In this document: positions 37,378 through 46,864 of the stretch, piece after piece
Layout of the letters: every line of letters starts with the position of its first letter
Position numbering within the stretch: position 1 is the stretch's first letter
From: Vibrio fluminensis
Lineage (GTDB): Bacteria; Pseudomonadota; Gammaproteobacteria; Enterobacterales; Vibrionaceae
DNA length: 64,000 nucleotides
Assembly (NCBI RefSeq): GCF_015278125.1
Contig: NZ_JADILO010000016.1
Span: forward strand, 1-64,000
Direction of reading: 5' to 3'
The notes under the pieces: model-generated
Database searches by the model: none
The model's input: only the letters and a program-made list of their open reading frames with translations
What the model was told of the DNA's origin: nothing
Translations under genes and position numbers: made by a program

Positions 37378-37827
37378 TTACTTCTTCGCTTTGTGTGCGT
37401 CAGGGTTATCTTTGCACGTGCCATCACCACATTTACCATATAGGTATAGGCTGTGGTTGGTAAGAGTCACATTGTACTTCGCTGCGATCTCACGTTGGCG
37501 CTCTTCGATAACGCTGTCTGAAAACTCAATTACTTCACCACAGTCAAGACACACTAGGTGGTCATGGTGATGTTGGGTAGATAGTTCAAATACTGACTTG
37601 CCACCTTCAAAGTGGTGGCGAGTTACAATACCTGCATCATCAAATTGGTTTAAAACGCGATAAACTGTCGCCAGGCCAATCTCTTCACCTAGATCGATCA
37701 GTTTTTTGTACAAATCCTCAGCACTGATGTGTTGGCAGTCAGGTTGCTGTAGTACTTCTAAAATCTTCAGTCTTGGTAGCGTTACCTTAAGACCAGCATC
37801 CTTGAGCGCTTGGTTATTGTCTGACAT
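37378..37827 (-). CDS. fur: Ferric uptake regulator Fur
   Basis: Iron-dependent repressor. 149 residues from the ATG at 37827, preceded by GGGAAAG; the frame runs further upstream to 37881 without support. The winged helix (LKVTLPRLKILEVLQQ; GLATVYRVLNQFDDAGIV) is followed by the metal-binding and dimer domain with HHHDHLVCLDCGEVIEF and the second Cys pair YGKCGDGTC near the end. The upstream 200 bases contain no convincing Fur box by eye. Confidence 0.99.
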   Translation of the reverse strand: MSDNNQALKDAGLKVTLPRLKILEVLQQPDCQHISAEDLYKKLIDLGEEIGLATVYRVLNQFDDAGIVTRHHFEGGKSVFELSTQHHHDHLVCLDCGEVIEFSDSVIEERQREIAAKYNVTLTNHSLYLYGKCGDGTCKDNPDAHKAKK

Positions 37828-38028
37828 ATACTTTCCCGTTGATGATCTGCAGTGTTTAACAGAATTCAATATTCCTACCATTATAGGGCAGGTTACCTTA
37901 ACAATAAACCACGAAGTTCAAGGGGTTACTTATATTTTTGCTAAAGTTGTGTGGTGTCACGGATAAAACTGGTCTGATTAGTTACAATTCATTAACTTAA
38001 TCAATATTGAGCATGGATGCTTTTCGTA

Positions 38029-38526
38029 ATGAGTTCTTTATTTTCAAAGGTTTATAAACCGGGCTTTGTAAAGTTTGCCTTGAATTCTTGGCCGCCTTTT
38101 TGGGGCTGTGGGATAAAAATTGTTGCAATTAGTGCGGATTTTCGTCAGGTAAAGGTTAGGTTGAAGTTGCGCTGGTGGAATAAAAATGCCAATCGTACGC
38201 AGTATGGAGGCAGCATATTTTCTCTCACCGATCCTATTTATGCATTGATGTTAATGGGTATTTTAGGTGAGGAATATTACGTGTGGGATAAAGAGGCGAG
38301 CATTAATTTTATTAAGCCGGGTAAAGGGGATTTGTATGCTGATTTTGAGTTGCATGCTTCCCAGTTAGATGAAATTTACCAACACACGGCGTTGGGAGAG
38401 AAGATTTTTCCAGAGTTTATTGTGCATGTTAAAGATGAACAAGGCGAAGTTGTTGCTGAGGTTCAGCGTAAACTCTATGTGCGTAAGAAGCCTAAGTACC
38501 GTGAGGCAGTTGAGTCTCAAGCGTGA
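38029..38526 (+). CDS. DUF4442 hotdog-fold protein
   Basis: 165 residues from MSSLFSKVYKPGFVKFALN. The pattern PPFWGCGIKIVAISADFRQV, RLKLRWWNKNANRTQYGGSI and FSLTDPIYALMLMGILG is that of DUF4442, proteins of the thioesterase-like hotdog fold. The C-terminal part (HVKDEQGEVVAEVQRKLYVR) forms the last strands. An acyl-thioester substrate is likely from the fold but unproven. It lies alone between fur and fldA. Confidence 0.85.
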   Translation: MSSLFSKVYKPGFVKFALNSWPPFWGCGIKIVAISADFRQVKVRLKLRWWNKNANRTQYGGSIFSLTDPIYALMLMGILGEEYYVWDKEASINFIKPGKGDLYADFELHASQLDEIYQHTALGEKIFPEFIVHVKDEQGEVVAEVQRKLYVRKKPKYREAVESQA

Positions 38527-38580
38527 TCCCAAATACTCTCAATGGCTGGGGCCATGCATGACTTTACTCTGCTCTAAAAC

Positions 38581-38610
38581 AAAAAAACCTCCCAAGAGGA
38601 GGTTTTTATT
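38581..38610. terminator. Bidirectional terminator between DUF4442 gene and fldA
   Basis: Stem AACCTCC and GGAGGTT around a short loop with A-run on the left and T-run on the right, so it can end both converging transcripts. Confidence 0.9.
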
Positions 38611-38621
38611 AGATTTGACGA

Positions 38622-39155
38622 TTAGCCTTCTAGTTCAGCTAGGCACATCTCATCGTAAATCTGCTTACACCAGTTAGTTACGCGCTCGTCAGTCAGCTCT
38701 GGTTGACGATCTTCGTCAATACACAGACCAACGAATAGGCTGTCGTCGCCTTCGACTAGTGCTTTAGATGCTTCAAATTCGTAGCTTTCAGTAGACGTGT
38801 TACCAAGGATAGTACCGCCTTTTGACTCAACGATGTCACGTACTGTGCCCATTGCATCACAGAAGTACTCTGCGTAGTCTTCTTGGTCACCACAACCGAA
38901 GATAGCAACAAGCTTAGTCGAGAAGTCGATTTGCTCAAGTTCAGGGAAGAAGTCATCCCAATCACACTGCGCTTCACCGTAATACCAAGTTGGGATACCT
39001 AGAAGCAAAAGATCGAAATTATCGATGTCTTCTTTGCTGCTTTTCGCAATGTCTTGAACGTTAACTAGTTGCTTGCCTAGTTGTTTTTGAATCATCTTTG
39101 CAACAGCTTCAGTGTTACCTGTGTCGCTACCAAAGAAGATACCTACACTTGCCAT
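38622..39155 (-). CDS. fldA: Flavodoxin FldA
   Basis: FMN electron carrier for radical SAM enzymes, methionine synthase and others. 177 residues with the phosphate-binding loop FFGSDTGNTEAVAKMIQ at residues 7-23, the FMN-contacting PTWYYGEAQCDWDDFF near 56 and FGCGDQEDYAEYFCDAMG near 96. It is the long-chain form. It follows the DUF2788 gene on the same strand with 49 bases between. Confidence 0.98.
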   Translation of the reverse strand: MASVGIFFGSDTGNTEAVAKMIQKQLGKQLVNVQDIAKSSKEDIDNFDLLLLGIPTWYYGEAQCDWDDFFPELEQIDFSTKLVAIFGCGDQEDYAEYFCDAMGTVRDIVESKGGTILGNTSTESYEFEASKALVEGDDSLFVGLCIDEDRQPELTDERVTNWCKQIYDEMCLAELEG

Positions 39156-39204
39156 AGATTCGTTACCTTTAAAATTGTCTACTTACTAGCATCAAAAAAG
39201 TGGA

Positions 39205-39426
39205 TTAGCCTAAACCGCTGCCTTCCCAACTGAGCTGGATAAGTCCTTTCGCGACAAAACCGGCACAGCCTAGAAATAGCACCAACCATACAATTCTACG
39301 ACCGAATGCTGGAACATTACCTGCGTGAAGTACATCTTTAATTGCCATACCAATTAGAAAAAAAATCGAGGCAAATAATAGATCGAGACCAATAGACTCA
39401 AGCATGTTCATGTAGTCGTAAAGCAT
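39205..39426 (-). CDS. DUF2788 small membrane protein
   Basis: 73 residues with two predicted helices (LDLLFASIFFLIGMAIKDVL; IVWLVLFLGCAGFVAKGLI), a conserved GRR turn between them and a short soluble end. It fits DUF2788, a family found beside fldA and ybfF in related genomes. Function unknown. A second ATG at 39411 (MNMLES) is an alternative start. Confidence 0.85.
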   Translation of the reverse strand: MLYDYMNMLESIGLDLLFASIFFLIGMAIKDVLHAGNVPAFGRRIVWLVLFLGCAGFVAKGLIQLSWEGSGLG

Positions 39427-39510
39427 GATATCCCTTTATGCTAATTTACTTGCGCTGCACTATACCACTGTTATAACGCAAAGTTAATGTGGAAGCTTCT
39501 CACTTTACGT

Positions 39511-40275
39511 TTATCCGATAAATTTACGAATTATCCTGATAACTTCTTCTGGCTTTTCTGCGTGTAACCAGTGTCCAGTATTAGCAATGATATGGGCTTT
39601 TGCTTGGTTAAATTGCGCTTTTATAAGTGCTTGATGTTCCGCACGCAAGTAATCAGATTCCGCACCTTTGATAAACATAGTAGGTGTATTTATAGGAGTA
39701 ATTGGCTCCCAACTCATGATGTTTTGGTAGTTATTAAACAGATTGTTGACGTTAAATCGCCAGGCCAAATGTTCATCATTTTTGTATAGCGACTTGCTTA
39801 AGAACTGTCTGACCCCTTCGATCTCAATATGCTGCGCTAGAATATCTAACGCTTGTTTACGTGTGGTTGGTTTCGCAGTTTCTACCGCTTGCAGCCCCGC
39901 AAACACATTGTCGTGGCGATTCTCAGTATAATGAACAGGCGCCATATCGAGCACGATTAGTTTTTCTATCGTAGATTGAAGTTGTTCAGCCGCCTTCATT
40001 GCCACTTTGCCACCCATTGAGTGGCCAATTAAGGTAAATTGCTCGAGATTAAGATGTTGGATAAGTCGACAAACATCTTCGGCTTGAGCTTGATAGTTGT
40101 GGAGCTCAGAATGAAATGAAAGCCCGTGATTGCGAAGATCAATGCTAAGCACTTGATGATCTTGCTTTAAATTGCGAGCGAGTAGACCTAGATTATCGAG
40201 ATTGCCAAATAATCCGTGGATCAAGACTATGGTGTGACCCTCACCTTCGAGTTTGTAGTTGAGCAGTTGTGACAT
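39511..40275 (-). CDS. ybfF: Alpha/beta-hydrolase esterase YbfF
   Basis: 254 residues. Oxyanion motif IVLIHGLFGNLDNLG near residue 17, the nucleophile elbow TLIGHSMGGKVAMKA with Ser89 or so, a late Asp region (PTMFIKGAESDYL) and catalytic His in NTGHWLHAEKPEEV near residue 236. Acts on short acyl esters or acyl-CoA in the enterobacterial protein. It is divergent from seqA, the order known from Escherichia coli. Confidence 0.95.
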   Translation of the reverse strand: MSQLLNYKLEGEGHTIVLIHGLFGNLDNLGLLARNLKQDHQVLSIDLRNHGLSFHSELHNYQAQAEDVCRLIQHLNLEQFTLIGHSMGGKVAMKAAEQLQSTIEKLIVLDMAPVHYTENRHDNVFAGLQAVETAKPTTRKQALDILAQHIEIEGVRQFLSKSLYKNDEHLAWRFNVNNLFNNYQNIMSWEPITPINTPTMFIKGAESDYLRAEHQALIKAQFNQAKAHIIANTGHWLHAEKPEEVIRIIRKFIG

Positions 40276-40368
40276 TTTATCTTATTCGTGACTGGTTTAA
40301 CGTAGAGTCTGAGAGAAGATCTCGCTATAATCGCCACAGAGTTTAAACATAGAGATTGTGAAAAGCGA

Positions 40369-40908
40369 ATGAAAACAATTGAGGTAGATGAAGATCTATA
40401 CCGTTATATCGCAAGTCAAACCCAACACATTGGTGAGAGTGCTTCGGATATTTTGCGCCGTTTATTGAATGTTGATGGAGATACTCCGGTTGAGGCTCCA
40501 CAATTCGTGAAGGCTGCGCAAGGTCTGGTTGTTAGCAAAGATGCAGTAAAAGATGTGCAGGTGGATTGCGTAAAAGAAATGCGCTCACTGTTGATCTCTG
40601 ATGAATTTGCCGGTCTTAAGAAAGCGATCGATCGCTTTATGATGGTATTGTCTACTTTACATCGTCTCGATCCTGAGAGCTTCTCTGAAGCCACTCAAGT
40701 AAAAGGCCGTAAACGTGTTTATTTTGCCGATAATGAGCAAACACTGCTTGCTAATGGTAATACGACTAAACCAAAAGCTATCCCAGCATCCCCATTCTGG
40801 GTAATTACAAATAACAATACTAGTCGTAAGAGACAGATGGTAGAGCAGCTTATGTCACGTATGAGCTTCCCTGCCGATTTGATTGAGAAAGTGGCTAACT
40901 CAATCTAA
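40369..40908 (+). CDS. seqA: Replication sequestration protein SeqA
   Basis: Binds hemimethylated GATC sites and delays re-initiation. 179 residues. The N-terminal oligomerisation domain (MKTIEVDEDLYRYIASQTQH; SASDILRRLLN) is joined by a linker to the C-terminal DNA-binding domain (VKGRKRVYFADNEQTLL; SPFWVITNNNTSRKRQM) with the conserved Asn/Thr/Arg contacts. Followed by a terminator and then pgm. Confidence 0.98.
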   Translation: MKTIEVDEDLYRYIASQTQHIGESASDILRRLLNVDGDTPVEAPQFVKAAQGLVVSKDAVKDVQVDCVKEMRSLLISDEFAGLKKAIDRFMMVLSTLHRLDPESFSEATQVKGRKRVYFADNEQTLLANGNTTKPKAIPASPFWVITNNNTSRKRQMVEQLMSRMSFPADLIEKVANSI

Positions 40909-40922
40909 CACTCATAATTAAT

Positions 40923-40960
40923 AGCCTCATAATTCGAAAAGAGTTATGAGGCTTTTTTTT
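40923..40960 (+). terminator. Terminator after seqA
   Basis: Stem AGCCTCATAA (40923-40932) and TTATGAGGCT (40944-40953), then a T run. It lies before the true pgm start, which rules out the longer pgm frame from 40946. Confidence 0.93.
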
Positions 40961-41005
40961 AGCTTGTTTATTTCGAAAACTTGTTTATTTAGAAAGGATG
41001 TCAAA

Positions 41006-42652
41006 ATGGCTATGCACCCACGAGCTGGACAAAAAGCTCAGCAACAGGACTTGCACAATATCCCTGCGTTGGTTTCCAATTACTTCTTGTTACAACCAGA
41101 TCCTGCAAACTCTGCGCATAAAGTAGAATTTGGTACATCAGGTCACCGTGGCACGGCGGACAAATCAACGTTCAATGAGAATCATATTTTAGCGATAGCT
41201 CAAGCGATCGCTGAAGTGCGCGCAGAACAGGGTACGACTGGCCCACTGTTTGTGGGAAAAGATACCCATGCACTTTCTGAGCCGGCTTTTTCTAGTGTGT
41301 TGGAAGTGTTAATTGCAAATGGTATCGAGGTTATTGCCCAGCAAGACAATGGCTATACACCCACTCCTGGTGTTTCGCATGCGATTTTGACGTACAACCT
41401 AATTAATACAAGTAAAGCTGATGGTATTGTTATCACTCCATCGCACAATCCTCCTCAAGATGGCGGTATCAAATATAATCCGACTCATGGTGGACCTGCT
41501 GAAGATGCATTGACCAAAGCGATTGAAAACCGTGCAAATGCTCTGATTGCAGAAGATCTGCAAGGTGTTAAACGTATGCCATTGGCAGAAGCGAAAGCAT
41601 CACCGCTGTTTAAGCAAGTGGATTTGGTTAAACCGTATATCGATGATCTAGTGAATGTTATCGATATGGAAGCGATTCAAAAAGCCAACCTGAAAATTGG
41701 TGTTGATCCGTTGGGTGGTAGTGGTATCGATTACTGGCGTCAAATCGCTCAGGCGTATGACCTAGATTTAACATTAGTGAGTGAATCGATCGATCCAAGC
41801 TTCCAGTTTATGTCATTAGACAAAGATGGCGTTGTACGTATGGATTGTTCTTCGCCATACGCAATGGCTGGTCTGCTAGCACTTAAGGACGAGTATGACT
41901 TGGCATTTGGTAATGACCCAGATTACGACCGTCATGGTATCGTCACGCCAAAAGGCCTAATGAATCCAAACCATTTCTTGGCTGTGTGTATTGATTATCT
42001 ATACCGCCACCGTAAGGATTGGGGTCAAGACGTTGCCGTGGGTAAAACTCTGGTTTCGAGTGCACTGATCGATCGCGTTGTTGCTGACCTAGGCCGAGAA
42101 CTGTGTGAAGTGCCAGTTGGTTTTAAATGGTTTGTTGATGGGCTTTACACGGGCAAATTCGGTTTTGGCGGTGAAGAGAGTGCGGGTGCGTCTTTCTTAC
42201 GTAAAGATGGCACGCCGTGGTCAACCGATAAAGATGGCATCTTGCTATGTTTACTTGCGGCTGAAATTACCGCGGTAACGGGTAAGAACCCACAAGACTA
42301 CTATGAAGAGCTGGCAGCTAAGCATGGTGAATCTCAATACAACCGTATTCAAGCGGTAGCTAATGGCCCGCAGAAAGATGTGTTGAAGAAACTGAGTCCA
42401 GAGATGGTATCAGCAGAAACACTAGCGGGTGATGTTATTACTGCTCGTCTAACGCACGCTCCAGGCAATGGCGCAGCGATTGGCGGTCTAAAAGTAACTA
42501 CGGCGAACGGTTGGTTCGCGGCACGCCCGTCTGGCACAGAAGACATCTACAAGATCTACTGCGAAAGCTTCAAAGGCGCTGAGCATCTCAAGCAGATCGA
42601 AGCGGAAGCGCAAGAGATCGTAAACCAAGTATTTAAAGACGCTGGTTTATAA
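41006..42652 (+). CDS. pgm: Phosphoglucomutase (alpha-D-glucose)
   Basis: Interconverts glucose-1-P and glucose-6-P. 548 residues from the ATG at 41006, with AAGGA upstream; homologues begin [16 protein letters not shown]. The phosphorylated Ser lies in [19 protein letters not shown] near residue 146, the metal loop DPDYDRHG near 305, the sugar loop [10 protein letters not shown] near 392 and the phosphate loop [12 protein letters not shown] near 515. Confidence 0.99.
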   Translation: MAMHPRAGQKAQQQDLHNIPALVSNYFLLQPDPANSAHKVEFGTSGHRGTADKSTFNENHILAIAQAIAEVRAEQGTTGPLFVGKDTHALSEPAFSSVLEVLIANGIEVIAQQDNGYTPTPGVSHAILTYNLINTSKADGIVITPSHNPPQDGGIKYNPTHGGPAEDALTKAIENRANALIAEDLQGVKRMPLAEAKASPLFKQVDLVKPYIDDLVNVIDMEAIQKANLKIGVDPLGGSGIDYWRQIAQAYDLDLTLVSESIDPSFQFMSLDKDGVVRMDCSSPYAMAGLLALKDEYDLAFGNDPDYDRHGIVTPKGLMNPNHFLAVCIDYLYRHRKDWGQDVAVGKTLVSSALIDRVVADLGRELCEVPVGFKWFVDGLYTGKFGFGGEESAGASFLRKDGTPWSTDKDGILLCLLAAEITAVTGKNPQDYYEELAAKHGESQYNRIQAVANGPQKDVLKKLSPEMVSAETLAGDVITARLTHAPGNGAAIGGLKVTTANGWFAARPSGTEDIYKIYCESFKGAEHLKQIEAEAQEIVNQVFKDAGL

Positions 42653-42954
42653 ACTTAAGCTAAGCATTGATTGAGAAGAGCTGACGAAAGTCGGCTCTTT
42701 TTTTTGGAAGCGGAATACGGAGTTGGGAAGATGGAACGTTCGGCTTTGCCTCACTTACGGAAAATAACAACGTTCAATTTTTTCAAGTAGTCATTCTATA
42801 GGGCGAAATATTAAACTTTGTCATTCCGTAGAGCGCATTAGCGCGAGTAGGGAATCTTGCTCTTCAGTTGGTTTTATGCGGCGTAGCCCTGAGCCCCCTG
42901 TTCTGCTTTTCCGTAGCTCGCGTTCCGTGAGCGCAGCGTTCCGTTTTCCGTAAG
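42653..42954. other. pgm-DUF1853 convergent gap with repeat fragments
   Basis: After the pgm terminator the gap is packed with pieces of dispersed repeats. GGAATACGGAGTTGGGAA (about 42713) is shared with the elements at 21310 and 56630. GTCATTCTATAG (42790) and GTCATTCC to GGGAATCTTG (42820-42859) are left arms of the element at 44780. GTTCCGTGAGCGCAGCGTTC and similar units lie at 42910-42966. No gene was found. Confidence 0.75.
42676..42706 (+). terminator. Terminator after pgm
   Basis: Stem AAGAGCTGAC (42676-42685) and GTCGGCTCTT (42690-42699) with loop GAAA, followed by a T run. Confidence 0.93.
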
Positions 42955-43713
42955 CTATGCGTTCCGCCCCGGCCACACATCTGGCACCACAAACCAAAAC
43001 TGTCCGCTTTCAGTTTGAGCGTGAATAAATCGCTCAGGGTTGGGCTCTACGATTGTGGCATTGAGCTCTTTTCCCGTTGCCCAGCGGATTTTCGGCAGTT
43101 CATACAGTGTTTCTTGTATTTGATGGGCTTGAGAGTAATGGCACCAGTGGCCGCTAATTTGTGAGGAATTAAGAGGATACTCCAAGCAGTGAGTTGGGGT
43201 GGGTTCGGAATTAAATGGATTAATATAGAGCCTGCCTTGCATGAGCAAGTGGTGAGTCGCCACTTCTAATTCTGGGTGTTGCTGTTGAAATTGTGAGGTA
43301 TTGGACATGGCCAACTGATGGGTGAGCATGCGTGGTAGTTTTGTCTCCAACTGATCGTGGGCGTTAGGACCAAACCAGTTGCCGTTGTGCAATAGGTAGA
43401 ATTTTATCGCGACTTCCCAATGTTCATTTCTTTGTTCTTGTCTATTGCGCACGATGAGATCGATGGCGCCTAACGTGCGCCCTTGTTCAGAGAGTTGGAT
43501 CTCTTCTGCTAGCACTTGATAGTTGGGGCTGTTGACAAAAGCTTGAGTACATAGGTGTTGATAGATAAAACCGAGCCGACGGTTGCCATTGTATACCGCG
43601 TTATTGGCCAGAGGGCTTGGGTTTAAGGTGCGTAAATCGCAGAAAATATCATGGGGCTCGATAAGGTTTTGGCTGGTGGTTATCCATTGATAAAACTCGT
43701 CCAAGGCACTCAT
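42955..43713 (-). CDS. DUF1853 family protein
   Basis: 252 residues with the DUF1853 pattern: RRLGFIYQHLCTQAFVNSPNY near residue 45, LGAIDLIVRNRQEQRNEHWEVAIKFYL near 82-110 and WFGPNAHDQLETKLPRML near 118. The conserved acidic and Lys residues (ID...E..IK) recall restriction-type nuclease folds; that is inference. The last residues PGRNA and the stop are encoded in a repeat motif (GGAACGC), so the C-terminus may have been reshaped by the repeats. Confidence 0.85.
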   Translation of the reverse strand: MSALDEFYQWITTSQNLIEPHDIFCDLRTLNPSPLANNAVYNGNRRLGFIYQHLCTQAFVNSPNYQVLAEEIQLSEQGRTLGAIDLIVRNRQEQRNEHWEVAIKFYLLHNGNWFGPNAHDQLETKLPRMLTHQLAMSNTSQFQQQHPELEVATHHLLMQGRLYINPFNSEPTPTHCLEYPLNSSQISGHWCHYSQAHQIQETLYELPKIRWATGKELNATIVEPNPERFIHAQTESGQFWFVVPDVWPGRNA

Positions 43714-43802
43714 ATCTACTCACTATTTTCTATAGGGTTTGTTTCGACAATTGAGAATGAAGTTGTTATAACTTCGCTAAAGTCAGGATACTGGAAAGTA
43801 AG

Positions 43803-44561
43803 ATGAATAATCTACAACTTGAAAAGATACTTAACGAAAAACTCTCACCACAATTGATTAAGGACTACAGCCCTAATGGTCTGCAAGTTGAAGGTGGCGA
43901 ACAGATAAAAAAAATCGTTACAGGCGTTACCGCTTCACAAGCGCTGATTGACAAAGCTGTCGATCTTGGCGCCGATGCTTTATTGGTTCATCACGGCTAT
44001 TTTTGGAAAGGAGAGCCAGAGCCAATTCGTGGCATGAAAGGTAAACGCATTCGCACCTTGATTAAACATGATATCAACCTGTTTGGTTATCACTTGCCTT
44101 TAGACATTCATCCTGAACTCGGTAACAACGCTGAACTGGCGCGTTTACTTGAGATTGAAGTAGAGGGTGGATTAGAAGGACATCCTCAATCGGTCGCCAT
44201 GTATGGCCGCCTAAAACAGCCTGTAACGGGCGCTGAGTTTACCGCACGTATTGATGCCATATTAAAGCGTAAGCCACTGCATATTGCTCCAGAGCGCGCA
44301 GAAAAGCTAATTGAAACGGTAGGTTGGTGTACTGGTGGTGGTCAAGACTATATCGAGCTTGCCGCTCAACATGGTTTGGATGCATTTATTTCGGGTGAGA
44401 TCTCAGAACGCACAACTTACAGTGCTCGCGAGTTGGATATTCACTACTTTGCTGCGGGGCACCATGCTACTGAACGTTATGGGATCAAAGCCCTTGGTGA
44501 GTGGTTAGCAAACGAGCATGGCTTGGATGTGACCTTTATCGATATCGATAATCCGGTTTAA
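43803..44561 (+). CDS. Nif3-like dinuclear metal-centre protein (YbgI family)
   Basis: 252 residues: YSPNGLQVEGGEQIKKIVTG near residue 23, LLVHHGYFWKGEP near 60 with two metal-binding His, YHLPLDIHPELGNNAELARL near 98 and GHHATERYGIKALGEWL near 218 supplying the remaining ligands. The family forms hexameric rings; its reaction is unsettled (GTP cyclohydrolase-like or hydrolase roles have been proposed). Convergent with gltA across a repeat-rich gap. Confidence 0.93.
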   Translation: MNNLQLEKILNEKLSPQLIKDYSPNGLQVEGGEQIKKIVTGVTASQALIDKAVDLGADALLVHHGYFWKGEPEPIRGMKGKRIRTLIKHDINLFGYHLPLDIHPELGNNAELARLLEIEVEGGLEGHPQSVAMYGRLKQPVTGAEFTARIDAILKRKPLHIAPERAEKLIETVGWCTGGGQDYIELAAQHGLDAFISGEISERTTYSARELDIHYFAAGHHATERYGIKALGEWLANEHGLDVTFIDIDNPV

Positions 44562-44578
44562 AGGGACGAGGAAAGGGA

Positions 44579-44746
44579 ACGGACTTCGTCCTACGGAACG
44601 CTGCGCTTCGGGAAGTGGGGGCGGACTTCGTCCTACGGAACGCTTCGCTTCGGGAAGTGGGGGCGGACTTCGTCCTACGGAACGCTTCGCTTCGGGAAGT
44701 GGGAACGGGCTTAGCCCTATGGAACGCCTCGCTTCCGGATATGGGC
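44579..44746 (+). repeat. 42-bp tandem repeat, four copies
   Basis: Units at 44579, 44621, 44663 and 44705, exactly 42 bases apart. Each contains GGACTTCGTCC (a four-bp hairpin with TTC loop), then TACGGAACGC, then TTCGCTTCGGGAAGTGGG. Copies 2 and 3 are nearly identical, copy 1 differs by single bases and copy 4 is diverged (GGGCTTAGCCCT in place of the first hairpin, which keeps its pairing). Confidence 0.93.
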
Positions 44747-44779
44747 AGGCTTTGTCTTATCGAGTGCTTGGCTTAAGTT

Positions 44780-44877
44780 TGTCATTCCATAGAGTGCGTT
44801 AGCACGAGTAGGGAATCTTGTTTTGTTGTGTGAAAGCGAGATCCCCAACTCGCTCGTACCTCGCTCTTGAGGATGAC
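44780..44877. repeat. Imperfect 98-bp inverted repeat element
   Basis: The left arm starts GTCATTCCATAGAG and ends GAGTAGGGAATCTTG. The right arm starts GAGATCCCCAACTCG and ends CTCTTGAGGATGAC. The arms are complementary over most of their length around an A+T-rich centre, as in small non-autonomous elements. Loose right-arm pieces follow at 44892-44906 and 44922-44934, and left arms recur at 42790 and 42820. Confidence 0.8.
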
Positions 44878-44934
44878 AGGGGTATGGTTATGCTCTTGAG
44901 GATGACAAATATATAAAGTGTCTCGCTCTTGAGG

Positions 44935-45121
<187 letters not shown>

Positions 45122-45155
45122 AAAAAGAAAGGGCTGACGCTTACACGTCAGCCCT
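45122..45155 (-). terminator. Terminator after gltA
   Basis: Stem AGGGCTGACG (45130-45139) and CGTCAGCCCT (45146-45155); on the minus strand it is followed by TTCTTTTTG. Confidence 0.92.
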
Positions 45156-45177
45156 TAGCTTTTCTATGCTTTATCGC

Positions 45178-46467
45178 CTATTCACGCTCATGCAGAGGGC
45201 GGAATTCACGCTGGTCTTCACCAGTGTATAGCTGACGAGGACGACCGATACGGTTAGTCGGATCGCTGTGCATTTCGTTCCAGTGTGCAATCCAGCCGAT
45301 AGTACGAGACATGGCAAAGATTACGGTAAACATCGATACTGGAATACCAATCGCTTTCAGAATGATACCTGAGTAGAAATCTACGTTCGGGTACAGTTTC
45401 TTCGACACGAAGTACTCATCAGATAGCGCAATACGCTCAAGTTCCATTGCAACGTCTAGCAGAGGATCTTGGATGTTTAGTTCGGTAAGAACTTCATGAC
45501 ACGCTTCGCGCATGACCGTTGCGCGTGGGTCATAGTTCTTATAAACGCGGTGACCGAAGCCCATTAGACGGAATGGATCATCTTTGTCTTTCGCACGCTC
45601 AACGAACTCAGGAATATTGTCTACACTACCGATTTCTTCAAGCATCTTCAGACACGCTTCGTTAGCGCCGCCGTGAGCAGGTCCCCATAGCGATGCGATA
45701 CCCGCTGCGATACATGCAAATGGGTTAGCACCAGATGAACCTGACAGACGGACTGTCGACGTTGATGCATTTTGCTCGTGGTCTGCGTGTAGGGTGAAAA
45801 TTTTATCCATGGCACGTGCGACTACTGGGTTCACTTCATATTCTTCACATGGGTTAGCAAACATCATGTGTAGGAAGTTTTCCGCGTAGTTCAAGTCGTT
45901 ACGTGGGTAGATAAATGGCTGGCCAATTGAGTACTTGTAACACATGGAAGCCAGTGTTGGCATTTTTGAAATCAGACGATAAGCCGCGATCTCACGGTGC
46001 ACGTCGTTGTTGATATCAAGTGAATCGTGGTAGAAGGCTGCTAGAGCACCAACTACACCACACATAACGGCCATAGGGTGTGCATCACGACGGAAGCCGT
46101 GGAAGAAGCTAGCAATTTGCTCATGCACCATAGTATGACGAGTTACCGTCGTTTTGAACTTCTCGTATTGCTCACGGGTTGGGGCTTCACCGTAAAGAAG
46201 AATATAACAGACTTCCAAATAATCAGCGTTATTCGCTAACTGATCGATAGGGAAACCGCGGTGCAGTAGTACACCTTTGCCGCCATCGATGTAAGTTATT
46301 TGAGATTCACAAGATGCAGTGGCAAGAAAACCTGGGTCAAAAGTAAAGTGGCCTGTGGCCCCAAGTTTGCGAACGTCAATCACGTCAGGACCGATGGTCC
46401 CTTCCATAATTGGCAGCTCGACTGGCGCTTGGCCTTCAATATGAAGGGTAGCTTTCTTATCCGCCAT
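45178..46467 (-). CDS. gltA: Citrate synthase (type II)
   Basis: First TCA step: oxaloacetate and acetyl-CoA give citrate. 429 residues, the NADH-sensitive type II form with the N-terminal domain ([20 protein letters not shown]). Catalytic His and Asp lie in [19 protein letters not shown] with [16 protein letters not shown] following, and [19 protein letters not shown] near residue 305. Divergent from sdhC, as in enterobacteria. Confidence 0.99.
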   Translation of the reverse strand: MADKKATLHIEGQAPVELPIMEGTIGPDVIDVRKLGATGHFTFDPGFLATASCESQITYIDGGKGVLLHRGFPIDQLANNADYLEVCYILLYGEAPTREQYEKFKTTVTRHTMVHEQIASFFHGFRRDAHPMAVMCGVVGALAAFYHDSLDINNDVHREIAAYRLISKMPTLASMCYKYSIGQPFIYPRNDLNYAENFLHMMFANPCEEYEVNPVVARAMDKIFTLHADHEQNASTSTVRLSGSSGANPFACIAAGIASLWGPAHGGANEACLKMLEEIGSVDNIPEFVERAKDKDDPFRLMGFGHRVYKNYDPRATVMREACHEVLTELNIQDPLLDVAMELERIALSDEYFVSKKLYPNVDFYSGIILKAIGIPVSMFTVIFAMSRTIGWIAHWNEMHSDPTNRIGRPRQLYTGEDQREFRPLHERE

Positions 46468-46864
46468 AACAATCTCCTTTGTTTATTATTTAATCCATCC
46501 AGGATGTTTGTGTGCCATTTTTGTACGTCTCTTCGTTAACAAAGTCAATTTTTCTCCTCTGATGTGTGCTCTTGTTATTATTTTTTGCGCACATTAAGTT
46601 AAAAATCTGTTCTGTGTAGCAAAAATTGTTACACTAATTGTATTAGAATGTTGCCAGCCGTATATTGGTGGCGTGAAATCTGGGAGAAACCTAATAAATT
46701 CAAGGATTGAAAGAATTATCGTCTATCTTTTCAAGCTTTGTTGTTAACAATTTGCTTACAATTAACTCGCTCATATTTGTTCGATTTTGTTATCAAAATG
46801 TTATTATTTTAAAGGGTTCAGCTTCCAAGTTTCGTCAATAACTATAAATGCTCTAGTGAGCTGA
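46468..46864. other. gltA-sdhC divergent control region
   Basis: 397 A+T-rich bases without a gene. GTTAACAA (46743-46750) and TTACAATTAAC (46756-46766) form facing GTTAA-type boxes that resemble ArcA sites, expected for sdh control in gammaproteobacteria. This is a weak motif call. I could not place the promoters or a clear CRP site. Confidence 0.45.

Noticed and set aside
37378..37881. Longer Fur with an 18-residue N-terminal extension
   Set aside because: The extension is not seen in Fur proteins; the ATG at 37827 has GGGAAAG upstream and gives the normal 149 residues.
40946..41005. Upstream extension of pgm
   Set aside because: It begins inside the seqA terminator stem; homologues start at the ATG at 41006, which has its own ribosome site.
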